Both the position numbers and the translations under genes were made by a program. From an uncultured Alphaproteobacteria bacterium (GTDB taxonomy: Bacteria > Pseudomonadota > Alphaproteobacteria > Sneathiellales > Sneathiellaceae), in NCBI GenBank assembly GCA_937910835.1, contig CALEMG010000320.1, positions 1 to 10,388 on the forward strand: a stretch of 10,388 bases of DNA, read 5' to 3'. The notes below the pieces were generated by a model. That model was not told the DNA's origin. It was given only the letters and a program-made list of their open reading frames with translations, and did not search any database. Position 1 is the stretch's first letter; every line of letters begins with the position of its first letter. Of the stretch, positions 5,660-10,388 are shown in pieces.

Positions 5660-5869
5660 CATTGCCGAAGCGATACCAGAAGAGTGTCGCGTTGCAGCCT
5701 TTCGCATGGTGCTAATTTAGAGAACAAACAATTAGTCTATCGAAACCCAATCCTGAAACAGCAATAAACATGATGCGATCGAGGAACTCGACCGACTGTT
5801 TGTTTTTGCGCGAGTTTTAGACGCGGGCACTGCAACAGGCCTCATAAAAACTGGAAAGTAACTAAAGTA
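5660..5869 (+). other. Long 5' leader of rhlE
   Basis: This roughly 210-nt stretch has no convincing gene. It holds a short inverted repeat (CTAATT 5712-5717 / AATTAG 5730-5735) and an open but start-less run of about 30 codons (5772-5861). Long leaders are known on cold-shock-regulated RNA helicase genes such as csdA/deaD, so post-transcriptional control is plausible. No known riboswitch is recognised. Confidence 0.4.
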
Positions 5870-7240
<1,371 letters not shown>

Positions 7241-7315
7241 GTTAGCTGAAAAGAGAAAGACAACAATTAAAGAATAGGTATAGTCGAATATGTAAGCCAA
7301 CTTGATTCATGGACG

Positions 7316-8440
7316 ATGATGCTCATTCTAGAAGATCTGACCGAGGAACAAATTTTTGGCATGTCAGAAGACGATGTGCGGGCTGTAATCATTGATCGAG
7401 TTTTATTGCACCTTGGATATAATCATACCGGACCATATTTTACTCGTAGGGGAGAGTTGCTCCGATATCCATATGTTCAAATTGGTCGCAAGGGTAAGAA
7501 CGATGTGGAACTGCGAGGTTTTCTTGATTACCGCTGTGGAATAGATGGAAGACGCGGTAGTTTTATAATCGAAGCAAAACGTGGAAACCACAACCTTAGT
7601 CAAACTGACTTTGACCAAGCACACTCTTACGCAGCCCATCCTGAAGTGCGTGCTCAATATTTTGTCTTAAGCAATGGCCGAAGATTCGATATTTATGAAA
7701 CATTGGCAGGGCCGACGGCAAAACCGATTATCTCGCTATCTTTTCCGGAAATTAGAGAAAATTTCTTTCTGATAGAAAACATTCTCTCGCCTCAGCGACT
7801 TCGAAAGCACTGTGAGCGCACATACGACATGGGCAAAAGCATCACACAAGACTTCGGGTCGCGGGTTGAGATTGTTAACGGCGTATTCAGAACAGAAAAT
7901 TTGAATTTCTATTTTGATTGTGCTCCTGATGACCCAGATAAAGTCGCACTGGAAAATAACCCAGTGTTTCTTGGTGAGTTGAAATATGGCGCAGAGCGAG
8001 CCTTGATGAATCAACCTGTGAAATCTGGATATTGTGCACGAGATGAGGACGGAAGAATTTTTGCGTTTCTGGAAGTCGGTTCAGCTGATCCAAAAAACGA
8101 AAAATCTATCGCGGCGATGGGAATTGATAAGATCCTCATCTTTTCAAATGCCGAAACAGTTTCAAGCGATGAGAATGAACCAACTATCTTTGAAACGCTC
8201 ACGGAAACAAATGTTCCCGCCGGAACAGAAGTTTATGTTAGCAACTCAGACGAGCCCGTCCCAATTGACGCCCCAATCGATATGGAAGTCTTTTTTAAAT
8301 GTATTGGATATGTCGATGCTAATAAATTTATAGGAACGTTTGATAGTAGCGTTCGAATTGAATTTAACTTTGCAGGCGTTAGAATACCGCCAGTTATATG
8401 TGTGTTGACAGGCAATTTTGATCTTACGCTAGTGGGATGA
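7316..8440 (+). CDS. Solitary HsdR_N-like PD-(D/E)XK nuclease protein
   Basis: Residues 20-130 resemble the N-terminal nuclease domain of type I restriction R subunits. After a helical start comes FLDYRC with D71, then FIIEAKR with E86 and K88, giving the D-x14-E-x-K core. The QxxxY element characteristic of HsdR follows (QAHSY, 101-105), then AQYFVLSNGRRFDIYE (113-128). The remaining residues (about 170-374) look beta-rich and match no family I recognise. There is no helicase motor and no hsdM or hsdS nearby, so this is not a complete type I system. Possible roles are a stand-alone defence nuclease or a broken-off module. It is AT-rich with codon use unlike its neighbours, suggesting transfer. 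The start is uncertain: two adjacent ATGs, with no good SD. It sits between rhlE and a terminator. Confidence 0.65.
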   Translation: MMLILEDLTEEQIFGMSEDDVRAVIIDRVLLHLGYNHTGPYFTRRGELLRYPYVQIGRKGKNDVELRGFLDYRCGIDGRRGSFIIEAKRGNHNLSQTDFDQAHSYAAHPEVRAQYFVLSNGRRFDIYETLAGPTAKPIISLSFPEIRENFFLIENILSPQRLRKHCERTYDMGKSITQDFGSRVEIVNGVFRTENLNFYFDCAPDDPDKVALENNPVFLGELKYGAERALMNQPVKSGYCARDEDGRIFAFLEVGSADPKNEKSIAAMGIDKILIFSNAETVSSDENEPTIFETLTETNVPAGTEVYVSNSDEPVPIDAPIDMEVFFKCIGYVDANKFIGTFDSSVRIEFNFAGVRIPPVICVLTGNFDLTLVG

Positions 8441-8489
8441 TCACCTGTAGTCTAGTTTTTAGTCGCTTATCGGTCACTTGCAATAAAAT

Positions 8490-8519
8490 AAGGCCCCGCC
8501 GAACTGGTGGGGCCTTTTT
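8490..8519. terminator. Strong rho-independent terminator, bidirectional
   Basis: AAGGCCCCGCC pairs with GGTGGGGCCTT (one G-U) in an 11-bp stem around the loop GAACT, followed by TTTTT on the plus strand. On the minus strand the same hairpin is followed by U-rich TATTTTATT. It therefore serves both the HsdR_N-like gene and the convergent glycosyltransferase gene. Confidence 0.88.
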
Positions 8520-8544
8520 AGGTTCTGGTGGAATCAGCCAAAAT

Positions 8545-9504
8545 CTAGTACTCCCGTCCGGCGTAGGTTAGTGTTTTCTGATGCAGCCCCAGACCAATCA
8601 GCATCAAAAGCACGAAGGTTTTAAGGCTCGGCGCACGTCTTAGCTCCTTCGTCAGGGTCTTTACGGCCTCCTTACGTTTTCCGGCATTGGAAAGAAGGCG
8701 CGCCATGCGGCGCACGGCAATCGCCCTCATTTTCTTGAGAAAGGCAACATGGAATTTCGAAAGCGCGAGATCGCTTGCAAGCTCGATAAGCGACTCAACG
8801 GCAACCGCGCGCGATGACCATGCTTTTTCCTGATTGCGCGAAATGCTTTCAGGCTGCAGAAAATAGACTCCCATCGGGTTTTTGATATAACGCACATCCG
8901 CCGTCGCCAAAACCCGGACAAAAAGGTGAAAATCCTGATTATTGTATAGTTCAGGGTGAAACAAATGCCCATCCCGGACGAGACCATCCAGCACGGATTT
9001 CCGAAGCAGGCTGAAGGAGGGGATAAATTCTCCGGTGTGGTTGAGGTAAAAGGTCAGCCCGCCTTCATGCGAAAACGCCTCAACCTCCGGCTCCTGCGGC
9101 TGATGATCTCGAAGAAACGGCCCGGCATCGCCAGCGAAGCATTTATAAAACCTGCCAAAACACCCGCCGCAATGAGGGTTTTTCTCAAGCAGGCGGGAGG
9201 CAACATCCAGAAATTCGGGACAAAGGATATCATCCGCGTCAAGAAAAAGGACATAGTCACCCGTGACCTCAGCAAAGCCGGAGTTCCGGGCGTTCTGCAC
9301 GCCCATATTCCGCTCATGACGGATGATTTTAACGTCAGGATAGCGATCCCCGAGGAGGGAGGAGACGGGTTTTTCACTAAAATCATCAACGACAAAGATT
9401 TCATCCGCCGCGCGGTTTTGACCGAGCAGGGCATCCAGCGTCCCGCAGATCGTCGCATCGCTATTATACGCGGGGACAACAACGGAAATCCGGAAATTTG
9501 TCAT
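8545..9504 (-). CDS. Family 2 glycosyltransferase
   Basis: The product is 319 residues with a GT-A fold at the N-terminus, transferring a sugar from a nucleotide-sugar donor to a glycan or lipid acceptor at the cytoplasmic side of the membrane. Motifs seen are ISVVVPAYN (6-14), the donor-binding DD (40-41), the segment ERNMGVQNARNSG (64-76) and the metal-binding DADD (89-92). An NNQDFHLFVR segment (about 188-197) occupies the usual place of the acceptor-side acidic residue. The C-terminal third is basic and helical, with one short hydrophobic stretch (LLMLIGLGL) that could touch the membrane. The SD is weak (AAGG ten bases upstream), but the strand-1 motif fixes the start. There are no other polysaccharide genes nearby, so the target glycan is unknown. 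It shares its terminator with the gene opposite. Confidence 0.88.
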   Translation of the reverse strand: MTNFRISVVVPAYNSDATICGTLDALLGQNRAADEIFVVDDFSEKPVSSLLGDRYPDVKIIRHERNMGVQNARNSGFAEVTGDYVLFLDADDILCPEFLDVASRLLEKNPHCGGCFGRFYKCFAGDAGPFLRDHQPQEPEVEAFSHEGGLTFYLNHTGEFIPSFSLLRKSVLDGLVRDGHLFHPELYNNQDFHLFVRVLATADVRYIKNPMGVYFLQPESISRNQEKAWSSRAVAVESLIELASDLALSKFHVAFLKKMRAIAVRRMARLLSNAGKRKEAVKTLTKELRRAPSLKTFVLLMLIGLGLHQKTLTYAGREY

Positions 9505-9593
9505 TCCTACCAGACCTTAATAAAACGCCCAGCCGACCCAGGCTGGATCACGATGATATATTAAGCCGATTGAAATCAAGGAAGAAAGGGAAA

Positions 9594-9612
9594 TCCCCCC
9601 GTTAGGGGGGGA
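9594..9612 (-). terminator. Terminator of tRNA-Ala
   Basis: A run of six C (9595-9600) faces seven G (9605-9611) across a 4-base loop, directly beyond the encoded CCA of the tRNA. On the minus strand it is followed by ATTTCCCTTTCTT, moderately U-rich. Confidence 0.6.
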
Positions 9613-9613
9613 A

Positions 9614-9689
<76 letters not shown>

Positions 9690-9695
9690 ATGGAT

Positions 9696-9711
9696 AGCGG
9701 GCATGCCCGCT
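9696..9711. repeat. 16-bp perfect palindrome in the tRNA-Ala leader
   Basis: AGCGGGCATGCCCGCT is its own reverse complement. It sits seven bases upstream of the mature tRNA 5' end, so in the precursor it could form a 6-bp hairpin with a CATG loop next to the RNase P cleavage site. Confidence 0.6.
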
Positions 9712-9740
9712 GCGGGTTCGGAACCTATGCCGAAGCCCGC
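9712..9740. repeat. GC-rich hairpin abutting the palindrome
   Basis: GCGGGTTCGG (9712-9721) pairs with CCGAA and CCCGC (9730-9740) with one bulged G, around an 8-base loop. Its GCGGG/CCCGC arms echo those of the adjacent palindrome. It may act as a terminator for the upstream TIGR02300 gene, but no U-tract follows. Confidence 0.5.
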
Positions 9741-9750
9741 TTAGTTTCAA
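9722..9750 (-). promoter_or_regulatory. Candidate tRNA-Ala promoter
   Basis: On the minus strand TTGAAA (9745-9750) is followed after 17 bp by TAGGTT (9722-9727). Transcription would start about 26 bases before the mature tRNA. The -10 lies in the loop of the GC-rich hairpin. Confidence 0.45.
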
Positions 9751-9774
9751 GTCAAAAATGCAGACCCGCTGAAT

Positions 9775-10125
9775 TCAGCTTTCGTCGTCGCTTTTCGGCT
9801 TGATCACGACGCCGGAAAGATCGTCGTCATCGTCATCATCGTCGGCGAGATCGACCGTATCCGGATCGACAAGATCATCATCGATATCGTCATCGAGCTC
9901 CGTATCGTCATCCGTCAACGCTTCCGCGGCCTTCTTCTTTGCCGCGGCGGCTTTCTTTTCCGCCTCCGACGGCGAGGTTGGTGCCGACCGTCGTGGTTTC
10001 AGCAACCGCTCCGGCTTATTCTCCGCTCCGCAAGACGGGCAGATGATCGGCGTTTTCTTCATGTCGTAAAAAGGCTTGCCGCAAGCACTGCAACGATGCT
10101 TTTCGCCCCATTCCGGTTTTGCCAT
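9775..10125 (-). CDS. TIGR02300 family protein ('FYDLN acid' domain)
   Basis: This small protein of 116 residues belongs to a family of unknown function that is largely confined to Alphaproteobacteria. The N-terminus is the diagnostic MAKPEWG...C12-x2-C15...FYD...C29-P-S-C32, a probable zinc ribbon; the usual FYDLN reads FYDMK here. A basic Lys/Ala-rich stretch follows (57-68), then an extremely acidic Asp-rich tail (72-101) and a short basic-polar end. The longer frame extends 36 codons upstream to another ATG, but the family begins at MAKPEWG and a GAGGTG SD lies four bases before that ATG, so the shorter form is given. The gene is divergent from aroA, the customary neighbour. Function is unknown; the zinc ribbon plus acidic tail suggests protein or nucleic-acid contacts. 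Confidence 0.9.
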   Translation of the reverse strand: MAKPEWGEKHRCSACGKPFYDMKKTPIICPSCGAENKPERLLKPRRSAPTSPSEAEKKAAAAKKKAAEALTDDDTELDDDIDDDLVDPDTVDLADDDDDDDDLSGVVIKPKSDDES

Positions 10126-10191
10126 TGTCACCTCATTCTCACCGGGGCGCCAACTTGTGCCATAACGCCCCAACTCACCATTGAAGGAGGT

Positions 10192-10220
10192 GAATTGCCA
10201 GAATAAAGGATCGCTGTCAA
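10192..10220 (-). promoter_or_regulatory. Candidate promoter of the TIGR02300 gene
   Basis: On the minus strand a perfect TTGACA (10215-10220) is followed after 17 bp by CAATTC (10192-10197). The -10 is poor, so this is tentative. It would leave a leader of about 60 nt. Confidence 0.25.
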
Positions 10221-10323
10221 AAGTTTCTTTCATTTGGCCGCAGCTTTATGTGACATGTGTGGAAAAGCTTGCTAAAACCGACTGGTTTTTTAAGCCCGCA
10301 TAGAAAATTCTGGCCAGATATTT

Positions 10324-10388
10324 ATGACGTCCCATTCTTCCGCCCCCCGCCGCGTAACCGCACGGCCTTCATCGCCCCTGACCGGAAC
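10324..10388 (+). CDS. aroA: EPSP synthase AroA, 5' end only (partial)
   Basis: The window ends 21 codons into this frame. The visible residues read MTSHSSAPRR then VTARPSSPLTG, matching the start of alphaproteobacterial 3-phosphoshikimate 1-carboxyvinyltransferase, where an A-R-x-S-x-x-L-T-G segment precedes the phosphate-binding P-G-D-K-S motif. The enzyme joins PEP to shikimate 3-phosphate in the shikimate pathway. The position, divergent from the TIGR02300 gene, is the standard order (usually followed by cmk and rpsA). The catalytic part lies outside the window, so the call rests on the N-terminus and synteny. No strong SD is visible. A small AAAACC/GGTTTT hairpin (10274-10289) lies in the leader. 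Confidence 0.72.
   Translation, partial: MTSHSSAPRRVTARPSSPLTG

Noticed and set aside
8956..9564. Plus-strand frame of 202 codons opposite the glycosyltransferase gene
   Set aside because: The minus strand carries clear GT2 motifs (VVPAYN, DADD), so this frame is an antisense shadow.
9840..9910. Short tandem repeat of GAT/CAT-like trinucleotides
   Set aside because: It encodes the acidic Asp-rich tail normal for the TIGR02300 family and is not an independent repeat array.
10126..10233. N-terminal extension of the TIGR02300 protein to an upstream ATG
   Set aside because: The family starts at MAKPEWG, a good SD precedes that ATG, and the extension has no conserved features.
10274..10289. Terminator in the aroA leader (AAAACC/GGTTTT)
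   Set aside because: A six-bp AT-rich stem between divergent genes is too weak, and no gene on the plus strand upstream would need it.

Overview
The window looks like chromosomal DNA from an alphaproteobacterium. The right end has the order tRNA-Ala(GGC), a TIGR02300 'FYDLN acid' protein, and then a divergent aroA start. That neighbourhood and the TIGR02300 family are typical of Alphaproteobacteria. The backbone genes are GC-rich and the E. coli-like sigma-70 and SD signals are clear. I cannot name a genus.

Layout. (1) 1-1109: a zinc-uptake locus, with znuA behind a Zur-type palindrome and perhaps the first codons of a divergent gene at the left edge. (2) 1133-1447 (minus): a short DksA/TraR C4 zinc-finger protein with a perfect FNR-type palindrome upstream. 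(3) 1642-2538: an EamA/DMT exporter. (4) 2556-4336 (minus): an AT-rich three-gene operon coding for a MerR-type regulator, a protein that looks like two degenerate MazG-like units, and a dCTP-deaminase/dUTPase-fold protein that lacks the usual catalytic residues and ends in a membrane anchor. (5) 4398-4478: an orphan 3' tail of a second eamA gene, which frames the AT-rich block with a diverged copy of the end of the intact eamA. (6) 4539-5618: a class I nitronate monooxygenase. (7) 5870-7240: an RhlE-type DEAD-box helicase behind a strong promoter and a roughly 215-nt leader. (8) 7316-8440: a second AT-rich insertion, a solitary HsdR_N-like PD-(D/E)XK protein, followed by a strong shared terminator. 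(9) 8545-9504 (minus): a GT2 glycosyltransferase. (10) 9614-10388: tRNA-Ala, TIGR02300 protein and aroA start.

How it fits together. The backbone genes are housekeeping or stress functions with little connection to one another. The two AT-rich blocks look acquired, and both encode proteins from families linked to nucleotide pools or DNA cleavage. The most promising candidate for an undescribed system is the MerR / MazG-like / membrane DCD-like operon. Two nucleotide-handling folds, both apparently missing catalytic residues, sit in one tightly coupled operon, which suggests nucleotide sensing or defence rather than ordinary metabolism. That functional reading is inference.
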